A stretch of DNA of 64,000 bases from Rheinheimera oceanensis (GTDB lineage Bacteria > Pseudomonadota > Gammaproteobacteria > Enterobacterales > Alteromonadaceae). Under the pieces are notes generated by a model. It was not told where the DNA came from and searched no databases. It saw nothing but the letters and a program-made list of their open reading frames with translations. Where the stretch lies: contig NZ_JAGPNM010000006.1 of assembly GCF_018831085.1 (NCBI RefSeq), positions 235,000 through 298,999 of the forward strand, given 5' to 3'. The position numbers and the translations under genes were made by a program. This document shows positions 1 through 6,783 of the stretch, piece after piece (position 1 is the first letter of the stretch; the number at the start of each line of letters is the position of its first letter).

Positions 1-18
1 GGTTTTTGCCATGTTATT

Positions 19-798
19 TCACAATAACCCCAGCAATTCCAGGCTGGCTTTACCCAGCGTTACCCGCTTACCTGCATCGGACGCGTTTTTAATATCCAGA
101 TTTAACGCAAACGTATAAATACGCCCTTCTTTTTGCACCCAGCCAACCCACCAGCCTACACCGGGACCCGGCACATTTTCCCAACCGGTTTTACCATATA
201 GCTGCCAGTTCTCGCCTTGTTCCAGTAAGATAATTTCACGCACATTTTGCTGAATGTGTTTAGGTAGAGGTAACTGGTTTTTTGCCAGTTTTGCCAAGAA
301 CAGTGTCTGCTCAGCTGCACTTATTTTCAGCGGCCCTTGCAGCCAGAAGGTATCAACCGTTACACCAATATCTGCATTACCAAAATCAAATGCCGAAACA
401 TATTCACGCATGCGTTCAAGACCAGTGCGCCGGGCCAGCTCCTGATAAACTGGCACATTGGATACGGTAATCGCATCACGCAGAGCCATGTCTTTTTCCC
501 AGGCAGCAAAAGGTTGTGGTTGGCCGCCATAAGGCAGAATGTCGTCAACATTTTTTACTGAGCCTACTGCCAGACCAATCAGGCTATTGGGGATCTTAAA
601 CGTCGACGCTGGAATGAATCGTGTTTTGCCGCGAGCCTGGTTGTAACCAATAAACTGATCAGCATCGACATCATACAGTACAAAAGTGCCGGCTATACCC
701 GCCTGTGTGAACAAAGCTTCAACTTCTGAGTTGTCACGCCAGTCAGATGCGAAGCCAGGCCAGGTAACAAGTAGCAATATGGTAAATAGTGATTTCAT
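19..798 (-). CDS. Class D (OXA-type) beta-lactamase
   Basis: Periplasmic serine beta-lactamase that hydrolyses beta-lactams through a carboxylated-lysine mechanism. The 259-residue length is normal for the family. A signal peptide occupies about residues 1-17. The class D motifs are all visible: S65-T-F-K68 (nucleophile and carboxylated Lys), S113-N-V115, F139-G-N141 in place of the usual YGN, and K203-T-G205, followed by the WWVGW segment typical of OXA-48/OXA-10-like enzymes. The FGN variant is also known from the OXA-23/24/51 groups. AAGGGGCC precedes the ATG. The gene stands alone, with no mobile element beside it, so it is probably an intrinsic chromosomal enzyme. The substrate profile cannot be read from sequence. 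Confidence 0.95.
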   Translation of the reverse strand: MKSLFTILLLVTWPGFASDWRDNSEVEALFTQAGIAGTFVLYDVDADQFIGYNQARGKTRFIPASTFKIPNSLIGLAVGSVKNVDDILPYGGQPQPFAAWEKDMALRDAITVSNVPVYQELARRTGLERMREYVSAFDFGNADIGVTVDTFWLQGPLKISAAEQTLFLAKLAKNQLPLPKHIQQNVREIILLEQGENWQLYGKTGWENVPGPGVGWWVGWVQKEGRIYTFALNLDIKNASDAGKRVTLGKASLELLGLL

Positions 799-833
799 CT
801 TGGCCCCTTAAGTCAGTACTATGTCAAACATCG

Positions 834-1175
834 TTAAATCAGGTCTGCTGCTGCATAAATCCAGCACTCAGTGCCGGACTTTAGCCTTGCTTTTACCCGC
901 ACATAAGCATCCACTTCGTAGTCGTCGGCCTGCGCCAACTCGGCATCGGTCAGCTCAAATACCGTACCCGGCACTTCATCGGCATTATTGCCGCTAAGGC
1001 GCAAAATCGGGTGATACGCTTTGCCGCTTTCGCGTAGTACCCGCTCGTCGGTTATTTCTACCTCGCCGATAATATAGCCCTGCAAAATATCTTTGCTGCC
1101 GCTTAACTCGCGGCCAAAGTTGGCCAACTGGACGTTTTTTTGTTGCAAAGTACCGTAAGAAAATAGTTTAGCCAT
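834..1175 (-). CDS. Gamma-glutamylcyclotransferase-like (AIG2-type) protein
   Basis: Small cytoplasmic protein of 113 residues with the GGCT/AIG2-like fold. The diagnostic N-terminal FSYGTLQ (nucleotide/substrate-binding YGTL loop) is at residues 5-11. The C-terminal ELAQADDYE segment supplies the acidic residue expected of the active site. Family members cyclise gamma-glutamyl amines or peptides to 5-oxoproline, but many bacterial ones are uncharacterised. The start has AAGG six bases upstream. Its stop lies 35 bases from the beta-lactamase start on the same strand, so co-transcription is possible. Confidence 0.85.
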   Translation of the reverse strand: MAKLFSYGTLQQKNVQLANFGRELSGSKDILQGYIIGEVEITDERVLRESGKAYHPILRLSGNNADEVPGTVFELTDAELAQADDYEVDAYVRVKARLKSGTECWIYAAADLI

Positions 1176-1189
1176 GGTTAACCTTGCTC

Positions 1190-1214
1190 AGTGTTGAGTG
1201 TTGAGTGTTGAGTG
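1190..1214. repeat. Short tandem repeat, three copies of AGTGTTG
   Basis: Three perfect head-to-tail 7-base copies (AGTGTTG) followed by AGTG lie just upstream of the cyclotransferase-like gene. This is a simple-sequence tract that may vary in copy number. No function is assigned. Confidence 0.7.
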
Positions 1215-1285
1215 CGCTAAGTTTACTGCCGCAATAAGCGAAGGTACAGCGCCTTTCAGGCTGCAAAGCGGCATTAGCGCCAACG

Positions 1286-1762
1286 CTAAACAAAAGCGAT
1301 CCAACGACCGGCAGTTAGAGTAGCAAGCCATAGTGTAAGTGAGATTAAGGCACTAAGTTTCAGCAGCAAGGTAGCTGGCTGGTCTGCCAGAATGGCGCGC
1401 CAGGGCGGCAGGCCATGTACCACCGCCACATTAATCAGCGCCAGACTGATCAGTGCCAGTTTTAGCAGAAAAGCGCTGTTGCCAAGATAGTGTGCCGGCT
1501 GTACGCTAAACAGCAACACCCCGGTTAGTATTGCCAGCATAACGCCGCACGCTGCGACCCGGCTTAATAACGGCGCCAGTTCGCTAAGAGAGCCCCGCTT
1601 AATGATGCTTAAAATACGTAAGTCGAGCGTGACAATACTACCCACCAGCAACCCCAGACCCAGAATATGTGCTGAGGCTACCAGCGGATAACCGATATCC
1701 GACTGGCGCAGTGCCGATGCTAACGCCGTATCGCCCAGATTAAGCAACAACGCCGTCAGCAT
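1286..1762 (-). CDS. DUF6644-like integral membrane protein
   Basis: Hydrophobic 158-residue protein with four predicted membrane helices (about residues 24-48, 68-88, 97-117 and 130-152). Sequence style and position match the DUF6644 family, which is usually found next to a DUF6152 protein. The start is six bases beyond the stop of that partner, so the two are one transcription unit. The function is unknown. The pair may form a small envelope unit with a soluble exported subunit and a membrane anchor, but that is inference. Confidence 0.7.
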   Translation of the reverse strand: MLTALLLNLGDTALASALRQSDIGYPLVASAHILGLGLLVGSIVTLDLRILSIIKRGSLSELAPLLSRVAACGVMLAILTGVLLFSVQPAHYLGNSAFLLKLALISLALINVAVVHGLPPWRAILADQPATLLLKLSALISLTLWLATLTAGRWIAFV

Positions 1763-1768
1763 TGCGGC

Positions 1769-2155
1769 TTAATCCTCACGCAGCAGTTCAGGGTAAAAGG
1801 TATATTGCTTGCTATTAATAGTTGCACGTACGGCTTTGATAATATGCTCATCTTTGTTGGCAGAGCGGTGGCCACGTATCAGCACCGTATCACCGGTTTT
1901 GGCTTCGCCTTCAACAAAACCGGCAGCTTTGGTTTGCCGGGGGTTACCTAAGTCTACCTGCCAGGGGCCGGTATCGGTTTCAATCATCAGCCGCGGGTGA
2001 GGCGGCCCGATAAAAACCTCTGTGATAGTGCCGGTCATTTCTGTTTGTTTATCTTCGGTCCAGTTCCAGCCATGGTGCGCTGCCACTTCGGGTAACCAAA
2101 GCAGCATCGCCGCCAGCGCGCTGATAACCGTAATTTTCGTGTTTTTGCTACGCAT
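1769..2155 (-). CDS. DUF6152 family exported protein
   Basis: Exported 128-residue protein with a signal peptide ending near residue 26 (LPEVAA), directly followed by the AHHGW motif that marks DUF6152. The mature part reads like a single OB-fold-type beta domain (GTITEVFIGPPHPRL, then DTVLIRGHRS). The His-rich mature N-terminus suggests metal binding, but this is not proven. It is first gene of a two-gene unit with the DUF6644-like membrane protein. Confidence 0.8.
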   Translation of the reverse strand: MRSKNTKITVISALAAMLLWLPEVAAHHGWNWTEDKQTEMTGTITEVFIGPPHPRLMIETDTGPWQVDLGNPRQTKAAGFVEGEAKTGDTVLIRGHRSANKDEHIIKAVRATINSKQYTFYPELLRED

Positions 2156-2260
2156 ATATTTTACCCTGCCGCTAAATTAAACCGACCTTAAGTATACAAA
2201 GCTGACAGGGTATTGCCATGTTGGTGGGAGCAGGTTTCTTGCATCCGCCTTCGCAGGCAA

Positions 2261-2342
2261 ACATAACGCCAGCCAGTATAAGCGGATAATGTGTTGCGGG
2301 TCGGGCTCACGAGGGGCGCGTTTTTTATGGCTATTGTTATCT
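2261..2342 (-). other. attC recombination site a
   Basis: On the minus strand the site opens AGATAAC and closes GTTATGT, with inner arms TAACAATAGCCA and TGGCTGGCGTTA that pair through TAAC and AGCCA around a mismatched spacer. One arm carries an extra G, the extrahelical base typical of attC. The stop codon of the 106-residue cassette gene lies inside the first half (2337-2339), as is common in integron cassettes. Confidence 0.8.
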
Positions 2343-2657
2343 TTTCCTTTCAATGATGAATTCTGATTCGTCACTGTTATGAATGAATATTTCGCCTTCG
2401 CCTTTGAAAGGAGTTGTGAACTCAATTTTCCCACGACCACAAAGATCATCGCCTTCACATTCGCCTTGCCATGAAAACTCCATGTACGGAACGCGTGTAG
2501 AAACCCGGACATCAACCCAACCTTTTACAGCACCAAAAGCAAATTCACCCAAGCCATCATCTGTAAACTCAAAATAACCGGGTTCAACTAAATCTACATA
2601 GTCCTGATCCCAGTTTGACATCCAAGTGATATGCCATTTACCAACGAAATCGTGCAC
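2337..2657 (-). CDS. Integron cassette protein, unknown function (106 aa)
   Basis: Small soluble acidic protein, probably beta-rich, with no signal peptide or membrane segment. It begins with GTG (GTG CAC GAT) preceded by GGAGAG at a five-base gap. The N-terminus MHDFVGKWHITWMSNWDQDY resembles small lipocalin-like or immunity-like proteins, but I cannot assign a family. The ORF nearly fills its cassette, with a 22-base leader, and its TAA lies inside attC a. No promoter is seen within the cassette. Confidence 0.75.
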   Translation of the reverse strand: MHDFVGKWHITWMSNWDQDYVDLVEPGYFEFTDDGLGEFAFGAVKGWVDVRVSTRVPYMEFSWQGECEGDDLCGRGKIEFTTPFKGEGEIFIHNSDESEFIIERKR

Positions 2658-2673
2658 TTAAACTCTCCGAAAA

Positions 2674-2742
2674 ATATAACGCCAGTGTAATTTGCGCATT
2701 AAAGCGAAGCGTAAGTGTATCAAATTGACACTTTTGTTATGG
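2674..2742 (-). other. attC recombination site b
   Basis: On the minus strand the site runs from CCATAAC to GTTATAT. The inner arms AGTGTCAATTTG and CAAATTACACT are complementary except for one extrahelical C, the classic attC feature that sets recombination polarity. Central bases form an unpaired loop. It closes the 101-residue cassette. Confidence 0.85.
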
Positions 2743-2753
2743 TTTTTTGCATA

Positions 2754-3059
2754 TTAAAAACCCATAGATTTTAGTATTACAGTGCCGACTATTGCTAATA
2801 ACGCAGTAAAAATAGAAGGCCAAAACCATTTTGGCAAACTAGTAAAACGCAGTGATTCAAGCCTTTTCTCACCATTAGAGGTAAGTAGCAATTGAGAACA
2901 ATACGTTGGTGAATTTAGAGTCCGAGAAATATTTCCGCTTAAAAAGCCTTGTTCTATTAGATCTTTAACTAGATCAGCCTCTAGCCCTTTGGAATTACAC
3001 CGAGGGTTTTCTTTGATATATTTAAGTACCTTTTTTATCCTTGCATCAATACTTGGCAA
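2754..3059 (-). CDS. Integron cassette protein: helix-turn-helix-like N-terminus plus C-terminal membrane helix
   Basis: Protein of 101 residues. Residues 1-70 look like a small winged-helix domain (IKKVLKYIKENPRC, then LVKDLIEQGFLSG, then LLLTSNGEKRLESL). Residues about 78-98 form a single membrane helix (WFWPSIFTALLAIVGTVIL). The start is TTG, with GAGGA seven bases upstream and a 24-base leader. A soluble sensor-like domain tethered to the membrane would suit regulation or a two-part defence module with the neighbouring cassette, but that is inference. The family is not recognised. Confidence 0.75.
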   Translation of the reverse strand: MPSIDARIKKVLKYIKENPRCNSKGLEADLVKDLIEQGFLSGNISRTLNSPTYCSQLLLTSNGEKRLESLRFTSLPKWFWPSIFTALLAIVGTVILKSMGF

Positions 3060-3077
3060 AACTTATTCCTCGATGAA

Positions 3078-3132
3078 CCATAACGTCGCCGTCCGGCGGC
3101 CGCAGGGAGCGAATTTGATGGCTTTGTTAGAG
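3078..3132 (-). other. attC recombination site c
   Basis: On the minus strand the site runs from CTCTAAC to GTTATGG, with paired inner arms GCCATC and GACGGC (one mismatch) around a GC-rich loop that can itself fold (GCCGCCGGACGGC). At 55 bases it is at the short end for attC. The TAA of the 245-residue cassette gene sits in its first half (3127-3129). Confidence 0.75.
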
Positions 3133-3864
3133 GGCATCCGCGAGCTGCCACCCTTCATGTGTTAACTCATAGATTTCGCCTTTGTGGCCAACAGGCTGAA
3201 CATAGCCACTCGTAACAAGTTCATTGAGTGCGGATTCATATGCCGCATAATCTCTTTTTGAATTCTTTCCGAATGATTTCTTCCCTGCTTGTATGCTTTG
3301 CTCTCCCAGAGTTTTCGGAGTCATGATTACTCCTTTATCTTCTGACGCGGCAGATAATAGCAATTCTCTAGCCTTCTCCGATAGTTTGGCATCTCTCTCA
3401 TTTCTGATTTTCTTTATTTCTTCTTCTAGCTCCTTCTTCTTGGATTCATCTGATATTTCCGCAATAGACTCATCTCTTTTTGCTCTATCAATGAGTTCGC
3501 TTTCTCTCTTTGCAGCTAAGTCAGTACGCACCTGCTCAAGCTCTGCCTGACGAATAAATTTTCTATGCTCAGCCTCAAGATTTGAATTTTCTATCAACCC
3601 TAGCGGCTTTTTTGCAACTAGGAGAAATAAGTATCTTAGCCAATGAGTTGATGCCGCAACTAAGGCACCAACAATTAAAGGTAGTATGGCAAGGCCCCAG
3701 AAACTTGTTTCTGTATCAAACAGCTGTAGTCTTTCAGCTGGAGAACCCGTTGATACTGCCAGTAAGAATATTCCACGCCAGTTAAGCGCAAAGAACGCCA
3801 AAACAGCATATCCAAAATATGGCGATTTTATTCGAGAATTTATTGCATCCATGACGTCTTTCAT
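3127..3864 (-). CDS. Integron cassette membrane protein with coiled coil and C-terminal winged-helix-like domain
   Basis: Protein of 245 residues. Two N-terminal membrane helices (about 18-38 and 53-82) are followed by a long charged coiled coil (about 95-170, rich in E, K and R). A small C-terminal domain (about 200-245, ESALNELVTSGYV then YELTHEGWQLADAL) reads like a winged helix. Membrane anchor, coiled coil and soluble sensor is a layout seen in some phage-defence proteins, and defence genes are known cargo of integron cassettes. No enzymatic motif is seen and no family is recognised. GGGAATCG precedes the ATG and the leader is 39 bases. Confidence 0.8.
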   Translation of the reverse strand: MKDVMDAINSRIKSPYFGYAVLAFFALNWRGIFLLAVSTGSPAERLQLFDTETSFWGLAILPLIVGALVAASTHWLRYLFLLVAKKPLGLIENSNLEAEHRKFIRQAELEQVRTDLAAKRESELIDRAKRDESIAEISDESKKKELEEEIKKIRNERDAKLSEKARELLLSAASEDKGVIMTPKTLGEQSIQAGKKSFGKNSKRDYAAYESALNELVTSGYVQPVGHKGEIYELTHEGWQLADAL

Positions 3865-3983
3865 TTAGCGATTCCCACTGAATATGTTTGAAGTGATCTC
3901 TAACGCATAGCTTTGGAGCGGCTGAAGCGCAGCGAAAGCCGTCCCAGCCACGACAGTGGCGACAACAGCGCCTTGATACTCAT

Positions 3984-3992
3984 TGAGCCTTC
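3984..3992 (+). repeat. Left subterminal inverted repeat of the IS1111-type element
   Basis: TGAGCCTTC, followed by TCCCC, is the reverse complement of the right copy GAAGGCTCA at 5545-5553. Confidence 0.7.
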
Positions 3993-4052
3993 TCCCCAGC
4001 CCAGCCATTTGGCTAAGCTGGAAGGCGACCAAACCAAAAAGGAGAAGACTCA

Positions 4053-5095
4053 ATGAAATTTTATACTACACAACATCCGTACTATTGTGGAATTGATTTG
4101 CATGCACGCTCTTTGTACGTCTGCATTCTGGATGCTGCCGGTGAAACCATCTTACACCGTGAAATTAAAGCATTACCACAGCCTTTGCTCGATTTATTAG
4201 CACCTTACATCGGCAATATTGTTGTCGGCGTTGAATGCATGCACTGCTGGTACTGGGTTAGTGATTTTTGTGCTGAACACGGTATCGACTTTATTCTCGG
4301 TCATGCGCTGTATATGAAAGCCATTCATGGCGGTAAAGCCAAGAACGACCGCATTGATTCCTATAAAATCGCTCATCTTATCCGTGGTGGCAATTTCCCA
4401 CTGGCATACGTTTATCCGCCAGAAATGCGTGCTGCCCGTGACTTATTGCGCCGCCGAACCCGTATCGTCCGTCACGGTGCTGATTTAAAGCGCACGTTAA
4501 AAACACGACCAGCCAATACAATTTGTCGCCAAATAATCTGAACTTACGCTATGACTTTGCTCGGGAAGCCATGCGAAACCGCTTTGATGATGACTGTGTA
4601 CAACGCAATATCGACCTTGATTTGAACATCATTGCTTTTTACAAACACGAACTCAGCTCCGTTGAATGTTTTATTGAAAAACATGCGAAACATCATAACG
4701 GTAGTGATTACCACATCCTGACCAGTTTCCCCGGTATTGGTCGTATTCTGGCACTGACCATTCTGTATGAGATTGGCAGTATTGGCCGCTTTAACACAGT
4801 ACAGGACTTTGCCTCATACAGTCGGCTGATTAAATGTAAAGCCGAGTCAGCAGGCAAAAGCTATGGCACACAAGGTAACAAAATCGGCAATGCCCATTTG
4901 AAGTGGGCCTTCGGTGAGATTGCCGTGCTGTACCTGCGCGGTAACGACAAGGCCAAAGCTTATTTGCTGAAACTACAAAAGCGCATGAGCAAAGCCAAGG
5001 CTCTTAGCGCTCTGGCGCATAAAATTGGCCGCTGCGTTTATTACATGCTGAAAAATCAGAAGGTGTTTGATGAAAAGCGATTCTTAGCCGGTTAA
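4053..5095 (+). pseudogene. IS110-family transposase, disrupted by a frameshift
   Basis: Two overlapping frames, 4053-4541 and about 4493-5095, together make one normal-length transposase of about 347 residues. The first holds the DEDD RuvC-like domain (CGIDLHA, then VGVECMHC, then KNDRIDSYKIAHL). The second holds the Transposase_20 domain with the catalytic-Ser region (FPGIGRILALTIL, then SYSRLI, then SAGKSYGTQGNKIGNAHLKWA). Reading on in the second frame gives AHVKNTTSQYNLSPNN, matching the conserved linker of intact relatives, so one base is missing near 4490 (AAAGCG instead of AAAGGCG). Both catalytic domains are otherwise well kept, suggesting a recent lesion or a sequencing error. Confidence 0.85.
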
Positions 5096-5544
5096 GTCGC
5101 GGGACAAGGTGAGCTGAACGTCTAACTGGAACACCATGGCTGATGCTCAAATGATGGTTGGGTAGCCCCTGGCAATAAGCTGAATCGCCCGCCTTCTGGC
5201 ACATTGCCGTAACCAGATTGCTTTGATTAGACACCTTGTCGCTGCGCATACCCATCAGCAAGATGGTTTGCACCTGTGCTGAGCCTGAAACTAACTGGCT
5301 TTAAGCCCGACGTCTTGAATAGCGCCAAACAGGTTAACCGATGAATGTCTGGTGCCCCTGCTGTCAGCAAGGATGCTGAAATCAGCAGGCGCTCATTGAG
5401 CATGAGATAAGAGAGCCCCGATATGTGTTTGTTGCAGGCTATCGCCTGGCAACCATAATGACAGATGAAGCAGTCTATCTTGCTGATGGACAAGGGCCTG
5501 GCCGCTGACGCGACCAGAAGAGCGGTTTTACCTATTGACTCCGG
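5096..5544 (+). ncRNA. Candidate bridge RNA/seekRNA region in the right end of the IS1111-type element
   Basis: This 450-base stretch between the transposase stop and the right inverted repeat has no credible gene. The two overlapping minus-strand ORFs within it have no recognisable features. IS110-family elements encode a structured targeting RNA in a non-coding end. In the IS1111 group it lies 3' of the transposase, exactly where this element has its long non-coding tail. Neither loops nor guide-target matches could be assigned by eye. Confidence 0.35.
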
Positions 5545-5553
5545 GAAGGCTCA
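5545..5553 (-). repeat. Right subterminal inverted repeat of the IS1111-type element
   Basis: GAAGGCTCA, reverse complement of the left copy at 3984-3992. Confidence 0.7.
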
Positions 5554-5559
5554 TATGTG

Positions 5560-5853
5560 TTATGCATGACTTAACTCTCCGTACCTTAAATACATCAGAT
5601 TGTCACCGCCACCTATTTTCCATGGCTTTTTACTATCTCGTTCAATAATTTCATTGAGAACTACATTACGTGGACAACTAGCAATTATTTCCGTTAACAC
5701 GCAACTTGCTGATTCAAGATGATCGTCTGTTGCATCATCAGTAAAAACCGCATGGAAACTCAATTTTTTATCGATTAGCGACACGTAAAGAAAGCGAAGT
5801 GTATGAGGAACTTCGCCTAACATTGCGATCTGTACTCTTCTAGCTATATCCAT
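5560..5853 (-). CDS. Integron cassette protein (97 aa), conserved LLGE-type small protein
   Basis: Small cytoplasmic protein. The N-terminal pattern RVQIAMLGEVPHTLRFLYVS, followed by an acidic TDDATDDHLESAS stretch and a later YLRYGEL, resembles a widespread family of about 95-residue alpha/beta proteins that I associate loosely with immunity-like functions. The role is not established. The leader is 28 bases from the cassette border, and the TAA lies in attC d. An 11-base inverted repeat, GTTATGCATGA (5559-5569) with TCATGCATAAC (5872-5882), marks the two ends of this cassette. Confidence 0.75.
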   Translation of the reverse strand: MDIARRVQIAMLGEVPHTLRFLYVSLIDKKLSFHAVFTDDATDDHLESASCVLTEIIASCPRNVVLNEIIERDSKKPWKIGGGDNLMYLRYGELSHA

Positions 5854-5881
5854 TGATGCCCACGATCTTACTCATGCATAA

Positions 5882-6092
5882 CATTTTATTCTTGAGCATG
5901 CTCGTTTTCTCAATTCCGATAGAGTAAACAGAAATTGATAATTTATTGGAAAATAACAACAAATTTTCAACTGCTATTTTCACCGTCTGAAAAAACAAGC
6001 ATGCGTTATATTTCGGTGGCTGTGCGTTATATTTCTATGCCACGCTGCCTTAAGTCACTAATTTATAGCAGGTAGATAGCACAGGCAACAAT
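5882..6092. other. AT-rich non-coding stretch at the leading end of the cassette array
   Basis: No gene is seen here on either strand. It holds the minus-strand sequence AAAATG preceding the first cassette border, a possible attI remnant, and a 13-base direct repeat TGCGTTATATTTC at 6002-6014 and 6023-6035. No integron integrase is present. Confidence 0.5.
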
Positions 6093-6133
6093 ATAAAAAA
6101 ACACCTCAGGGCAGATATGCCGCTGAGGTGTTT
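6093..6133 (-). terminator. Rho-independent terminator of leuABCD
   Basis: Stem AAACACCTCAG (6099-6109) pairs with CTGAGGTGTTT (6123-6133). On the minus strand the stem is followed by a run of T (6093-6101). It lies about 50 bases after the leuD stop. Confidence 0.9.
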
Positions 6134-6180
6134 GTGTTAGCTGTCAGCCCGTTGGATCGCCGCTGATAGAGCCTTAGTGT

Positions 6181-6783
6181 TTAGCCCAGCCAGGGTTGGC
6201 TGGCTTTGCGGCTTTGTTCGTAGTCGGCAATTTGTGCATTTAACTGCTCGCTTGAGCCGATAAAATCCAACCCGGATAACAACCGCTGCTTAATATCGGC
6301 GTCGATATTAAAACCCATAGCCGCGTTATTGCCGAACAGTATTTCCTGGCTGGCCAGGTCAATTTGCCACTGCTGCGGGCCTTGCTGGCAACGATTAAAC
6401 AGCAAGTCGATATTGGTTTTACTTAACTGAATTAATAACATGGCGTTATTGACGCTGTTATTAAAGAAAATATCGGCAAAGCTTTCAGCAATAATCACGG
6501 TAAAACCGTATTGCTTAATGGCCCAGGGCGCGTGCTCGCGGCTGGAGCCACAGCCAAAGTTAGCGCGGGTCAGCAATATACTGGCACCCTGGTATTCCGG
6601 CTTATTAATAACAAAGTCCGGGTTCGGCGCACCATCAGCCAGGTAACGCCAGTCAAAAAACATCGCTTCGGCAAAGCCGTCGCGGCTGACACTGGTTAAA
6701 AACTGCTTCGGGATAATCTGGTCGGTATCAACGTTGTTTTTATCCAGCGGGCACACCAGGCCCTGTGCAAATATCTTACTCAT
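6181..6783 (-). CDS. leuD: 3-isopropylmalate dehydratase small subunit
   Basis: Swivel subunit of isopropylmalate isomerase. With LeuC it converts 2-isopropylmalate to 3-isopropylmalate in leucine synthesis. The 200-residue length is typical. Family signatures are [13 protein letters not shown] near residues 17-29 and the [13 protein letters not shown] segment that closes over the substrate. The start overlaps the leuC stop by four bases (ATGA), so the genes are translationally coupled. It is the last gene of the operon, with a strong terminator just after. Confidence 0.97.
   Translation of the reverse strand: MSKIFAQGLVCPLDKNNVDTDQIIPKQFLTSVSRDGFAEAMFFDWRYLADGAPNPDFVINKPEYQGASILLTRANFGCGSSREHAPWAIKQYGFTVIIAESFADIFFNNSVNNAMLLIQLSKTNIDLLFNRCQQGPQQWQIDLASQEILFGNNAAMGFNIDADIKQRLLSGLDFIGSSEQLNAQIADYEQSRKASQPWLG

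Larger units (their letters stand above)
3977..5556 (+). mobile_element. IS110-family insertion sequence, IS1111-type, inserted in an attC site
   Basis: About 1.58 kb: a transposase of IS110 type, a short left end, and a long (about 460-base) non-coding right end as in the IS1111 group. Subterminal inverted repeats TGAGCCTTC (3984-3992) and GAAGGCTCA (5545-5553) lie a few bases inside the proposed ends. The borders assume the IS1111 habit of 7 bases outside the left and 3 outside the right repeat. No target duplication is evident, as expected for the group. A known IS1111-attC subgroup targets integron attC sites, which fits this location. The transposase is frameshifted, so this copy is probably not autonomous. 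Confidence 0.8.
3898..5565 (-). other. attC recombination site d, interrupted by the insertion sequence
   Basis: The minus-strand opening GCATAAC (5559-5565) holds the TAA of the 97-residue cassette gene. The closing GTTAGAG half lies at 3898-3904, beyond the insertion sequence. Without the insertion the site would be about 80-90 bases, normal for attC. The outer arms share TAAC, a short mismatch and ATA. Exact insertion junctions cannot be fixed from one sequence. Confidence 0.65.
2267..5881 (-). mobile_element. Integron gene-cassette array without integrase (four cassettes)
   Basis: Four minus-strand ORFs are each followed by an attC site. The cassette boundaries (the G/TT cut of GTTRRRY) fall at 5882/5881, 3904/3903, 3084/3083, 2680/2679 and 2267. 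The first bases of each cassette are complementary to the opening of its own attC: GTTATGC with GCATAAC, GTTAGAG with CTCTAAC, GTTATGG with CCATAAC, and GTTATAT with AGATAAC (one mismatch). This is expected only for true cassettes. No integrase gene is seen between the array and leuD, so it is a CALIN-like remnant or mobilised array. Confidence 0.82.

Noticed and set aside
2177..2515. A 112-residue minus-strand ORF overlapping the first attC and the 106-residue cassette gene
   Set aside because: It runs through the attC and overlaps the better-supported GTG-started gene in another frame.
3865..4053. A 62-residue minus-strand ORF between the cassette protein and the transposase
   Set aside because: It spans the attC half and the insertion-sequence left end, so it is a chance reading frame.
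5004..5493. Two overlapping minus-strand ORFs (about 88-89 residues) in the insertion-sequence right end
   Set aside because: No ribosome site or recognisable domain, and they overlap the transposase end. The region fits a non-coding RNA end better.
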